Shown here: one piece after another, positions 1-10,580 of the stretch | Position numbering within the stretch: position 1 is the stretch's first letter | How the letters are laid out: each line of letters begins with the position of its first letter | Assembly: GCA_934045905.1 (NCBI GenBank) | Contig: OW203767.1 | Location: 23,811,073 to 23,875,072, forward strand | Source: Leuctra nigra | Taxonomy: Eukaryota; Arthropoda; Insecta; Plecoptera; Leuctridae | Reading direction: 5' to 3' | DNA: 64,000 bases | The notes under the pieces: generated by a model | The model's input: only the letters and a program-made list of their open reading frames with translations | Database searches by the model: none | What the model was told of the DNA's origin: nothing | Made by a program: the position numbers and the translations under genes

Positions 1-1010
1 GCGACTTCGAATCTACAAGGCAAGGTAGTTAGAGCAGAAAGTTTTAAACGATATGAAACTAATAATGACCGTTCAACAGATTGATCTGATATTGTGTACA
101 CACACTACATATCATATCATATGGGTGGTCCCAGGTATATTTTTTGAACGAAATCCTGTGATTTTTGAAAATTAACAAGGAACCGTTCAATCATAAAGGT
201 TTAATCGATCAACTTAAAACTTAGCAAGGATTGGCAACTTAAAACTTAGCAAGGATTGGCACCAATATTTTTCATTTGTATACTTAATTTAAAACGGCCT
301 ATAGCCACACCACCATTTGACCTATCAAATGGTCTTCGATTAATCTGATCAATCAAACTCATATTTTGCATGGTCGTTCAGACCAACATTGTCTCTTATT
401 TTACAAATTTTCAGCCCTACCAGTCAAGAACATAGATGCACTTATTGACAGTTTTAATAACTGTCAGAAATGACATTTCAAAACAGAAATTCCACTGCAT
501 TCTGGGTTGCTCTATGTAGCAAAGCAAAGTTTATAGATGGCTATTCTCAATATCAAGTAAGACAGATTCTTTTCTTAGTTGATCATATTGCAATACATAA
601 TGTAGTTAAAATGTAATGTAGGTATTTCATATACATAGGTATAGGTATACCTTATCTAAAATAATTTATTTTACGATATGGATTGTGTTTCACAGTTATG
701 AAAACGACGTTTTGACTAGATAACATCATATTTTACACATTTCCAGCACAATCGGTCAAGAATTTACAGACTTATTGCTGTTTTAAGTGTTTGAATATCT
801 GTCCAAAGAGATTGATGGAAAAATATCAGTACAATAATATAATCTGTTATTTAATTGATCCAGAGTGTTTATGAAAAGTTGCAAGGAAAATTGGTAATAA
901 ATAATGTACCTATAGTAAGTTATCTTTGATTGAATGGATCGTGCTATGATTGGCGATGTCGTGCGTGTCGGTGCTCGCTCATCAACGCGTTACACCGAGC
1001 GTTTTCCTAG
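1..1010 (+). mobile_element. Helitron-like repeat, copy A (3' part, cut by window edge)
   Basis: This is the right-hand ~1 kb of a repeat that recurs at 17182-18281 (+), 35765-36648 (+) and 59968-61476 (-). It is nearly identical to the 59968 copy, and both contain the same small internal duplication of a segment reading aacttagcaaggattggc. The 3' end has an inverted pair CGCTC/GAGCG around an ACGCGT core, then TTTTC, then CTAG. In all four copies the homology stops at CTAG followed by T, and the flanks differ after that. A hairpin just before CTRR and a T target is the Helitron 3' signature. No Rep/helicase coding is visible, so the element is non-autonomous. The Helitron assignment is an inference. 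Confidence 0.55.
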
Positions 1011-1119
1011 TTATTTTAATAAATCTCAATACAAAAATAACTTTGTACTCTAAACTAGCTCTTAACCATCGACAATTCCTGTAATGTATATGAAATGAAG
1101 TGCAAATTTAAAAGATTCA

Positions 1120-1180
1120 ACCTCCGGTAGAGCATTAGACCGGCAATCTAAAGGTCGTGGGCTCGAATCCCACCGGAGGT
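1120..1180 (+). tRNA. tRNA-like sequence with truncated D arm (pseudogene)
   Basis: An 8-bp acceptor-like pairing (ACCTCCGG with CCGGAGGT) encloses a 5-bp anticodon-like stem (TTAGA/TCTAA), loop CCGGCAA, and a T arm GTGGG-CTCGAAT-CCCAC. The sequence is 61 nt. The normal D arm is cut down to TAGAGC, about 12 nt short, and box A is missing. Position 33 would be C instead of the near-universal U. I read it as a degraded tRNA or a tRNA-derived repeat head, not a working tRNA. Confidence 0.5.
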
Positions 1181-1804
1181 CAAATCTTTTTATTTTGCAG
1201 TTTCGTATATATACCTACAGGCTACATAACATCATCCCATCTGAGATTGTCAGAAAATTTCTACATTCCTATTAGGTAATTATATATTTTTGATATTGCT
1301 TCTAGAGTAACAAATTCTTTTTATGTTAAGATTTAATTATTATTTGCCCCTCCCCCACCCCCCTCTATCTCCACAACCATCTATTTCCCTATCCTCCAAG
1401 GTGCGATAAATGCAATAAATGTATGTTGTATATTTACATGCATTCTCTTAATAGAAATATAATACGAACTAATTATTTTCCTCATTTTCTTGCTTTTCTT
1501 CGATACTATCAGATTCCACATAGGTATGAGCTTTTACTTTCTTCGAGCAACTGTTTTCTTTTAATCACACTATCTGCTCATCTCTTCTATGTCAGCAACA
1601 CTTGCTTGTGAACATTTGTAAATAAATAAATATATATATAATCAATCAGGGATTGTGAATAACTTGATAATAATTAATAATCATTCGGAACAATAAAATG
1701 TATTATTTAATGATTACAAACATAGTTTGACTGTGCGAAAACTAGGTGAACCTAACCTCCACTAGGTAGGATGTAAACAATGTGACATAATTCCACTAAA
1801 GGTA
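1181..1804. other. AT-rich intergenic sequence
   Basis: This stretch holds a short pyrimidine-rich tract (around 1347-1380) and AT-rich simple sequence. The only open frame is 62 codons with no recognisable family, and I regard it as chance. No gene is supported. Confidence 0.5.
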
Positions 1805-2017
1805 CACTTAGCCAAACACAAATTGAACGTTCAATAAATCTGATAGGCTGGTAAATGTAAGATCGCACCATCAGAATTCAGTCTAAGCGATCTCATTGTC
1901 TCACTCTATAGTAGGTGACCTCACATTTCAATGATAATAACAAGCTTTGATTGGTTATGGGACATGTCCAGCAGTCATTCAAATTTGGTCAACGTTCAAT
2001 TTTTGTTTGGCCGAGTG
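1805..2017. mobile_element. Mariner-type MITE, family M1 copy 1
   Basis: This is a 213-bp element between TA dinucleotides with ~30-bp imperfect terminal inverted repeats (tip CACTTAGCCAAAC at the left, GTTTGGCCGAGTG at the right, then the AACGTT pairs). A second copy in the same orientation lies at 46991-47201 and matches over its whole length. The TA target and TIR length suit a non-autonomous Tc1/mariner element. No transposase is present. Confidence 0.75.
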
Positions 2018-2044
2018 TACATTAGAGTGTAATAACATTTCCAT

Positions 2045-2414
2045 TTAAGAGGCAAACAGAAGCGAACGAGAATCGCACGGTTCATCAGAGCGGTTTTTTG
2101 AAATGTTGTCTTCCCACTTAATAATTTAAAAAAATCAGATAGTAACGACCCATAACAGCCTAATATACTAAAAATGCCACACGGTACAAACTCAAAGTGT
2201 TAAATACGATATTTTTAGTAAAATAATTGTATTTAACACTTTAAGGTCGCTTTAGAGGTCATAAAGTACTCCTGAGTGTGGCATTATTTAGTCTTTTAGG
2301 CTGTAATGGGTCGTTACTATCTGATTTTTTAAAATTATTTAGTGGGAAGACAAAATTTCAAAAAACCGCTCTGACGAACCATGCGATTCCCGTTTGCTTC
2401 CGTTTGCCTCTTAA
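2045..2414. mobile_element. Long-inverted-repeat MITE with TTAA termini
   Basis: A ~370-bp palindromic element. Its arms begin TTAAGAGGCAAAC and end GTTTGCCTCTTAA, and they pair over most of ~140 nt, including matching blocks around aaaccgctctg and gtcgttactatctga. TTAA at both tips suggests piggyBac-type targeting, but the target duplication cannot be separated from the tip itself. The short open frames inside are by-products of the arms. Confidence 0.6.
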
Positions 2415-2645
2415 GCTATATAATTTAGTTAAACTCACAGTTTCACTCTACACTTGTTGACCCATACAAACTGTCAAAACAGTTGCGGGCCGTGGCATAC
2501 TCCATAACGTCACGAAGTAGTCGCGGACCGAGCATCGACGGGGAGAAACCCCGAGGAATCCGAACTCGAATTCCGAGTTAATAAATGCCTCGATCTGCTC
2601 TACATTACAAAGAATATTGTATAGATCATAGTCTGTAGTTCCTAC

Positions 2646-2745
2646 GTTCACCCAACAAAAGATAAAACGGTATTCGAAAGAAATGGATTGGATGAAAAAG
2701 ATTGATGGCATCATCCGATGACGTCTAATGCTGTCGACTAACACA
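2646..2745. mobile_element. Fragment of a MITE family also at 21.4 and 56.7 kb
   Basis: The block aacggtattcgaaagaaatg-gattgg and the following gatggcatcat recur at 21427-21475. Related sequence with better-kept ends lies at 56736-56953, where a TA target is clear. Here only one end is preserved, so this is a truncated copy. Confidence 0.4.
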
Positions 2746-2929
2746 TGAAGTCGGTTTTAACAGGTTCACACTACAATCTTCAAAAATATCACAAATACAG
2801 GGATCAATAGGATGATTTTAATCTGAATACAGACAGACCATGGGTTTTATGCTTAGTGCTTCGTATCACTTGCTAATCTATATTTTTTTTCTATATATCT
2901 ATCTATTTATCTATACCTAAAAAGTAGAA

Positions 2930-4090
2930 TGTCTGTCTATGTGTGTCTGTGTGTGTCTGTATGTATGTTCTTCATACATTTCTACACTTTTTGACCGATC
3001 TCAACCAAATTTGGTATGTAGATTCTAACTGAGCCTGATGCACATCGTAGGGTACTTACCCCCTCCCCCAAATCACCCCTAATTGAAAAAACCGCCCCAA
3101 TTGAAAAAAATAAATTGACACTTTCGGCCATATGCTCCTACACCATTGACCGACCTCAATAAAATTTTGCACACGTGTACTTCGTCAACCTGACCATATT
3201 TCAGGCTACTCACCCCCTCCCCCAAACCACCCCTAATTGAAGAAATTCAGCTTAAAGGCAGAATGTACGAAAGATAATTTCACTTTTTGATATTATTAGG
3301 TGTAATAAAACTTTACACAATCTCCCGAATTTTCTACTCGAGTAGGATCGAGTAGGTGATGATTCATAACATCAATCTTACAAGGTCATACCATTCGAAT
3401 ATGTTAAATAAATAGTATATACCATAATATTAATGGATATGGTAAGATAATTTTGGCATTGTGTGTGTGCAATATTTCATATAGATTAATTGATTTGTAG
3501 ACCTTGGCAGTGCATGCAAAACACAAAAAAGCATACCTAATACCTATTGGAAAGAATTCCATAGTAACAACTAAGGAATTGTCGATATATTTCGGGATAT
3601 TTATCAGTAAATCAAGTAATTGCAGAACTACGTAGGTAATAGTTAAATATTTGAAATGTATTTGAGGGTGAATGTTGAATTAATTAATTAATTAATTAAG
3701 TACGCTTATGGCTATTGGCACTTTCTCTGTGTGTATGTTATTTTTGTTTTTGTTTTTTGTAATGAATGCCCTGGTCACACTGTTGAACCAATCGATCAGA
3801 AATTTTGCACACACTAATGTTATGAGAACGGTCGTGTGTATAGTTTTTGAACGAGATCCTGTAATTCGTTGAATAATAAAAATTGCGCCTTTCGACCAAC
3901 CAACTTAAAATTGTTGGTGTTCTTGAACCTTTTCAGACCAAACTGTGAAAACTTCAAGAGCTATAGACATGTTATGAGATTATGGATGTTTTCGGAACCG
4001 TTTTGATCAGAAATTTTATGCTGAGCATTGTAAGCATTTTATGCTTGTTTGGAAATATTTGTCAAATTTATTAAAGTAAATTTCAAAGCA
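2930..4090. repeat. Repeat remnants with gaccgatc...aattttg modules
   Basis: Two related blocks at about 2990-3090 and 3140-3240 each read ...ttgaccgatctcaa... followed by ...ccccctcccccaaat/accacccctaattga. They form a ~145-bp direct repeat. A second region at 3770-4080 (cgatcagaaattttgcacac, then ttttcagaccaaactgtg) resembles the internal modules of the Helitron-like repeat at 35.8 kb. No gene is visible. A short TTAA run sits near 3680-3700. Confidence 0.45.
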
Positions 4091-4309
4091 ATTCTCACTA
4101 CTCCTTTGACGCTTAGATATATTGATTAGGTACTATTTTTTATTTTTTTAACTCCTTTAGTATTTAATTCAACATACACACAAACATCACACAATCCACA
4201 AAGCTCAGGGAGCTCATCTGTGGAAATAAACGATATGAAAAGAAAGAACAGATATGTTTTAGGAGCGTAAGAGAACAATAAGAAAAGAAAGAATTAATAA
4301 TATTACATA

Positions 4310-4760
4310 AATAATCACATAGCATGAACATTTAACTTGCTACTATCAAACAAGGTTGAGATAATCTTAGGTTCTGAAGTGGTTCTATAGTAAACAACCA
4401 TCAAGAAGGAATTAATAAAAACAACTCAATAATAACAAGAAAAAGTGAATACAATAACACACACACACAAAATTTATAAAGTAACTCGAGAATAAAGAAA
4501 AAGTGAATATTATATAATAATTCCTAATAATGACATAAATAATCACAAAATGAACATTCAACATAGGTTTCAACTTTCATACAATGTTGAGATAAGCATA
4601 GGCTCAGAAGTGATTCTAAAGTGAACACGCATCAAAAAGAATGTATAAAAATATCCAAGAATAATAAGAAAAAGTGAATACATAACCTAAATAAAACATG
4701 AATAATAACAACATGAACATTCAACCACTAGTTAACATTCAGACAAGGTTGAGAGAAGCC
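4310..4760. repeat. Diverged ~130-bp tandem repeats, three units
   Basis: Three successive units each contain a gaacattcaac...acaaggttgagat-like block, then an aataataagaaaaagtgaat block. They lie immediately downstream, in minus orientation, of the possible LINE carboxy-terminal remnant at 4798-5139 and could be its 3' untranslated tail. That link is inference. Confidence 0.45.
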
Positions 4761-4797
4761 AATGTTTCAACGCAATTTTAAGAATAGAAAAGGATTC

Positions 4798-5139
4798 TTA
4801 ATTTCTGCAATTACTGGGAATTGAGTTAAATGTTTCTGGAACAATAAAATCCAGTCTTCGTTTACCATTTTTGTTACGCCAGGCCGGGACGGAAAAATTG
4901 CTGAGTAAAGACAATCTAGTTTGAACTGGGTGACTTTGAAGAATTTTATGCTCATCAGAAAAATAAAATTTTAATATTAACCGATAAGAACGAGTATTAC
5001 AAGGTTCGAAGTAGACTGTAGCGCCAACTAGGCGGCAGAACGGCGAGACTTTGGTGAGGGAACATTGCCTTGTAACGCTATGTAGTCCAGGATCAAAACG
5101 TATTCCCGTGGAGCTTTTAGTTAGATATGTGGGCACCAT
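4798..5139 (-). pseudogene. Possible non-LTR retrotransposon ORF remnant
   Basis: A 113-codon open frame whose end (a KRRLDFIVP-ETFNSIP-like stretch) resembles the carboxy-terminal tail of LINE reverse transcriptases, where a basic run precedes a hydrophobic 'N-S-L/I-P' motif. No catalytic motif lies in the frame. Its first ~20 codons overlap the tip of the large inverted repeat starting at 5083. The assignment rests on a weak motif alone. Confidence 0.25.
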
Positions 5140-6214
5140 GAAATTATTGTTCCTTGGGTCCTAAAGTATCTAAATCGCGTTGGTGCCAAAGCCGAATACG
5201 CGTCGGGGGTTGCAGGGGGGTGACGGGGGTGGAAAATCATTTATAATTATTTGTATCCAAACGGTTAGAGATACAGAAATTTTGTAAGGGAAGAAAAGTT
5301 GCGTAATAATATAAGGAAGGAAACATCTTCTTACAACTTTCTCACCAGATGAATATTTTGGGTTCTATTTCCCAAAAAGCAGGTATTTTTCCAAAATTAT
5401 CAATTTAAGTATTAATTTCAATTAACACTGATAATTTCGCACTACACGATTGATATATTAAGTTCTATACACTATATATACATGCTTATTAATTGTCAAG
5501 TGTTTTATGTATCATAGTTGGTCAGTAAGTAACAAAAATATCCGACCGCTCAGTGGTCCAGCGCCCTTGGTTCCGCCTGTAGCCCAGCCATATGCATAAC
5601 CCAGGCATTGCATGCATTCAGCAACTCTTGTGACTTAATATTACGCCAAAACAAGTAAGTTAACTTTAATTGCTTGATTATTAATATAATCATGTTGTAT
5701 TCATACTCTTCCCCCACCCCACTTTAAGCGATTCGTCATTATTCAAAGGGATATTCCTTGTCAGAGCATTTACACAGAGTTTATTTCAAGTTTATAAGTC
5801 TGCGCTTGCATCATGCTTCTTTGCTGTTGGATTTTTATAATTTTACACACACATTTAAACATTTTTACTAATGCGATAATGGCAGCAGGCGTAACTCCTA
5901 GTGATAACGTGCTAATTAGTAACTATTGGAAAATATCTATTAGGTAATTATTTTACACTTTCCAAACATTCAGTGTGGTCTATGAGAAGTTTTGTTGTAG
6001 GTACCGACATAAGCCTCGAATCATAAAACACCTCAGGATAATTGTATTCTCTTTGGCCTATGGTGAGGACTTTGCAGGTAGCCCTGCAAAAGCCATGCTT
6101 AATGAATTGAGGGATACTAAAATAAATAAAACGATTAACCGTGATAAGGGATTTTACCCGGGGCAGTGATAGTAAATAGGTTTCATAAACCCCAGTCATA
6201 CAACAGTGTTTGAG

Positions 6215-6340
6215 CTGAGGACTTGAGGATGTTGATTGGGAAGGAGGCAGTCATAGCCTATTAGTAGGGAACCTTCCCTTCATTCTCCATTGGACTGAGA
6301 ACATCCACGACCTTGTTCTCAGTCAGGAAATGCGTTTCCA
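6215..6340 (-). mobile_element. SINE fragment (family S1), minus strand
   Basis: The sequence gggaaggaggcagtcatagc...gtagggaaccttccc...ctgagaac matches the reverse complement of the body of the tRNA-headed SINE at 28305-28560. Other copies are at 29860-29945 (-) and 54385-54655 (+). The tRNA-like head is not preserved here. Confidence 0.55.
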
Positions 6341-7639
6341 GGGGGTCTATTCTCGAATCGAAACCGCATGTGCATGTTCGACTATGCAAAATTAAGTGAA
6401 CAATTTTATTTTATCAATGATAAAGTAACTGAATACATTGTGCAGTGGCTCAATAGTCGAATGATTGGACGGTTCCCTACTATATGTCACTGCCGCCACC
6501 TTCCCACCTTACACCCTTTATACATACAGGGAGGGGGCATAGTTCTGGTTTTCCGACAGGATATCATTGGACTCAATTAAATCTGTATCAGAAATTTACA
6601 TGTCGTGGACCAGCATGACGGGAGGGGGGGGGGGATACCCCCATTGTTTTCTTTTGATCGCATGTCTAGGGACAAATTTAATTGCTATTTGGTCACCCAT
6701 GTAACATGTTAACCCTGATTGTTTGGTAAATCCTCCCTCCTCCCAAAGAAATGAATCTGGATCCGCCATTGCCCCCCTCCCCCCCCCCCCCCCCCCCCAA
6801 CCAATAGTCCATAAAAAGGTTTCATGAGATCTATTATTGGTGAAAAAAAACCTTTCTCGAGTACTAGCAATGGTTTACCATAATAGGTTGAAAAATAAAA
6901 GAAATTGTTTTTGTCATTGTGCCTTTTTGGAGTCAAAATTTTGAACTTTCTGCCCTTAAATGACCATACCGAGATTTCTAAAAGTCTAATAAGTCTACAA
7001 ATCTTTAAAGAGACGAAGCTTCTGAGTTGAACGTGGAAAAGTTAATTAACATTAAGGTCTTGTAGGAAACCAAAATTTTGATTTTTTTGAGGGCTTTAAC
7101 CCTAAAAGTACTTAGTAAATTGGCATACCAAAAAATACGTATGTGTTAATTTGGACTTGTTACCGATCATACCAAGCTTTATTTTAATCGGAGTAGGCCT
7201 TTAAACCTTTAGATTGATTGCTAATTTTTATTAAATTAATTAATAAGTCGGTTAATTACCTATGTGAATGTCAACAAATATGGTTTTACTATTAATATTC
7301 ATTTAGGATATGAGTAACTTTTAATTGATACCCATAATTACCAATTTATAATAATATATAATATATTTTTCTATATTTTATTAATTGTGTCAATTATGCC
7401 AATTACTCAGAAGATATTAATGACTCAGCTTGGGGATATTGATTTTTGGATTTCTCATACTCGAATTAGTAAGGGTACTAATATTCACGTTAGTTTCACT
7501 AAACGCACTGATTTTAAACACCATGCCTCACAATGGCTGTATACCATAGGTATAAGCTATAGGCGGAGCCAAGGGCGCGGGACCACTGCGCAGTCGGACA
7601 TTTTTATTACTTACTGACCAACTATGACACATAGCACAC

Positions 7640-7735
7640 TTGATAATTAATAAACGTGTATATGTAGTATACTACATATACACGTTTATTAATTTATTAA
7701 GTTTTATATATATATATAAAACTTAATAAATCAAT
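7640..7735. repeat. Two adjacent near-perfect palindromes
   Basis: The first palindrome, about 7645-7700, reads ttaataaacgtgtatatgta around a tagtatacta centre. The second, about 7695-7730, is ttattaagttttatat mirrored. Both sit in the right arm of the 5.1-8.1 kb fold-back; the left arm has only a degenerate match. They would extrude as AT-rich cruciforms. Confidence 0.6.
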
Positions 7736-8678
7736 CGTTCAGTGCGAAATTATCAGTGTTAATTCAATTTAACACTTAAACTGATAATTTTTGAAAAATA
7801 TCTGATTTTTGGGTAATAGAACCCAAAAAATTTATCTGGTGAGAAAGTTGTAAGGAGACGTTTTCTTCCTTATATTATTACGCAACTTTTATTCACTTAC
7901 GAAATTTCTGTATCTCTAACCGTTTGGATGCAAATAATTATAAATGATTTTCCACCCCCGCCACCCCCCTGCAACCCCCGACGCGTATTCGGCTTTGGCA
8001 CCAACGCGATTTAGACACTCTAGGACCTAAGGAACAATAATTTCATGGTGCCCACATATCTAACTAAAAGCTCCACGGGACTATCATTTTCGACGTTTTG
8101 ATCCTGGACTAATGGCCTGGGCCACCGTGTAAAAAGTAAAAATATGAATAAAGAAATACGTTATATTAGCTTGTTCCTAAGTAAAACTGTTTGCTGCGTT
8201 GTGGAATGCTACAATTTATTTCGCAATGCTGCTAATCATTCATTCGATGTGTTTATTCCCAAATGAAGTTACTTAGACAGAGAAAAGGAAACGTTCGACT
8301 TGAATGAAGACAAGTGACACAAAAATATCCGTTTTGTTTATGTAAACTTTGATGAATCCAGTGGGCTGTGGCATAATCGTGCAATACTTGACAAACAAAA
8401 TCAATAATATACTCATTTCAGGCAGTTTTACTTCAGCACAAGCCAATATTCTTATTTCTTTATTCATATTTCTACAATTTAACACGGCGGCCAATATATT
8501 TAAATACTTCGCCCCCACCATCATTCCCTTTCATCCACCAGATATGCGCTAATTGTCGTGCTAATGGCGCGCCTCTATTTCGGAGGCCTAGAGCAACAAA
8601 ACAACTTCCACGCAAATAGTAATTCGCATGCAATACGACACACAGCGTATTTCATTCATGTACTTTTTTATTTCGCAG

Positions 8679-9607
8679 ACCACGTGATGGAAGAATTAAA
8701 TGAGAAAGTCCAGACAATGTCGATAGCAAATGAAGAGCTCCAGAATACTATCGAAGAACAGCGGGAGACAATTGAAGAGATCCTGAAGATCAATGAAGAC
8801 CTCCAGAAGACTAACGAGGATCAGCGGAAGACAATTGAAGATATGCTGAAGACAAATGAAGACTCCCATAAGCCGACCGAAGTACAGCTGAAGAACCAAG
8901 ACCAACTACTCGCTCAGCTCGAGTGTCCGGTGTGTCTGGAGACGTGTCTGCCGCCCATCACGATGTGTCGTAACGGACACAACGTATGCTCGACCTGCGT
9001 AGAGAACATCACTGCATGTCCAACCTGCCGTGCCCCGGACAAACCAAACATCAAGAACATCTTCGCAGAGGCGTTTGTGGCTCAATGTGGAGGTCCTTGC
9101 AAGTACAAGGAGTTTGGATGCAAGTTGTTTATCATGACAAGTGATATGGCCGAACATCGTCGTGACTGCGAATACAGATACAAATGTTTCAACTGTAATA
9201 ACTACCTCGGAGACCTGCCAAGTCTTCTGCAGCACGTTGCTGATAAATATCCCATGCGCTACTCTGAAGGAAGTGAATGGAATGGAACTATATCAAGCTA
9301 CTTCGCACCTAGGTACATCGCAGCATACGACTGCTTATTTCGATATGGTTTCCGTTATGAGAGTACGGAATTATCCTTTTACGTACGACACTTTGGACCA
9401 AGAAAAGATGCAGCCAAATACAAATGCTGGTTTGATTTTATTTCCGAAGACGGGGGATTTAAATGTGCTTTCCTTGTCCCATGGTTCAACTCAAGTTACA
9501 AGTACGAAGAAAAAGATTATGTTGTTGTTGACATTAGTATGTTCAACAAACTCAAGAATGCAGATGGAAATGTAAGTTGCAAGTTTCATATTGAAGAATC
9601 CGTATAA
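8679..9607 (+). CDS. SIAH-like RING-type E3 ubiquitin ligase with coiled coil
   Basis: I start the protein at ATG 8687, giving 306 residues. It follows a good splice acceptor (tttttatttcgcag, exon from 8679), so a 5' non-coding exon is likely upstream. Residues 1-75 are a coiled coil (heptads, many E/N/Q/L) built partly from a tandem ~21-residue duplication. A C3HC4 RING follows: C80, C83, C94, H98, C101, C104, C111, C114. A SIAH-type zinc finger comes next: C138, C145, H157, C161, C167, C170, H183. The tail to 306 fits the divergent substrate-binding domain. SIAH proteins transfer ubiquitin from an E2 to substrates. Classical SIAH lacks this coiled coil, so this is a divergent member of the lineage-expanded SIAH-like group. 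The coding part is intronless. AATAAA lies at 9651. An open frame continues upstream to 8558, but it crosses the acceptor and is less convincing. Confidence 0.85.
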
Positions 9608-9650
9608 TATGGGTACATACATGTAGTTTGAGCAACTCCATGGTTTGAGC

Positions 9651-9656
9651 AATAAA
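9651..9656 (+). terminator. Polyadenylation signal AATAAA of the SIAH-like gene
   Basis: A canonical AATAAA lies 44 nt after the stop codon of the SIAH-like gene. It is the first such motif downstream. Confidence 0.55.
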
Positions 9657-10157
9657 ATCTCACTGAAAGGTATTCAGATTAAAGTACTGAGAGCCGTCAA
9701 GTGAAACTTTTACTGTATTGCTTTGAAAATGTTGCATCTGTGTATTTTGTTAGTGTATCTCCATCAGCCATTTATGAAACACTTATAAATATGTTAAGGG
9801 ATGAAATGAACGGCCGTTTGAATTCATTGGCGCTAGTTTCATTCCAATCGGCTCTTGTCGCTATCTACATCTAGAAAAAGGCATGGTATGATCGGCGTAT
9901 CCGATATATAAATCAGCATAATATTTTATACTGGGGAGACCTAATTGCCATTATATGCCAAACGTACTCATGATAGAGTACCCAAATAGAGGTCTTATCT
10001 GAACAAGCTTATTTATAAATAGATAATGTCCTTGTGTACCATAAACGCAAGGAAACGTGTGTAGCCGAACTAATTTCCAAGATATATCACTTTATATAAA
10101 TTTGAGGAGATAGCCCTACCTTTAACATGACAAGTCGTATTATATGTATTAGACATT

Positions 10158-10580
10158 AACACTTTAACGTGGCGCGATCACTCGATATAGCAAATTTTTA
10201 TTAATTTTTTGAAATTACCATTTCAAAAAACTTTTTACAACAGTTCGAATATATTTAAGTATAAAATACTAATTTAATGCCCCGTAGTATTATTGTTTTC
10301 TTCTTTTTTCTGATTATGTCCGTAGGTCTACCAGAAATAGTTTTTGTTAAAATCGAATGGTACAAAAAAAATTGTAACTTCATTTTAGCTTAAAAATTAC
10401 ACGATTTTACTTGGCTGCCATAAGATAACTTGGGGGAGAATACTCAAATTATCTCAGAAACTAGACACGAGAAGGTTTTAACTTTTTCAAGGATTGTGTT
10501 TGGCATGATTATCAAATAATAAAAACAAATTTATGAAGATTTGAGACTATGCCTCCAGTGATCGCGCCACTAACGAGTAT
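10158..10580. mobile_element. Possible short inverted-repeat element (GTGGCGCGATCACT tips)
   Basis: GTGGCGCGATCACT near 10170 is repeated exactly in inverse orientation near 10556. The flanking bases also pair partly (ACTTTAAC versus TAACGAGT). The ~370-bp interior is AT-rich without coding. The ends and target duplication are unclear. Confidence 0.4.

Larger units (their letters stand above)
5083..8110. mobile_element. Large fold-back element with ~580-bp inverted arms
   Basis: The left arm (about 5083-5640) and right arm (about 7520-8110) are inverted copies. They share the tip TCCAGGATCAAAACG, the block ctccacggga, the gcgattta...cctaag/aggaacaataatttcatgg block, the gacgcgtattcggctttgg block, and the gtggtccagcgccc/gcgcgggaccac block. 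The ~1.9-kb centre holds a minus-strand SINE fragment (6215-6340), homopolymer G and C runs (6620s, 6775-6798) and no coding sequence. It could be one fold-back transposon or two opposed copies of one repeat. Confidence 0.55.

Noticed and set aside
8906..9575. Frames of 109 and 144 codons inside the SIAH-like gene
   Set aside because: Shadows of a coding exon whose RING and zinc-finger cysteines lie in the other frame.
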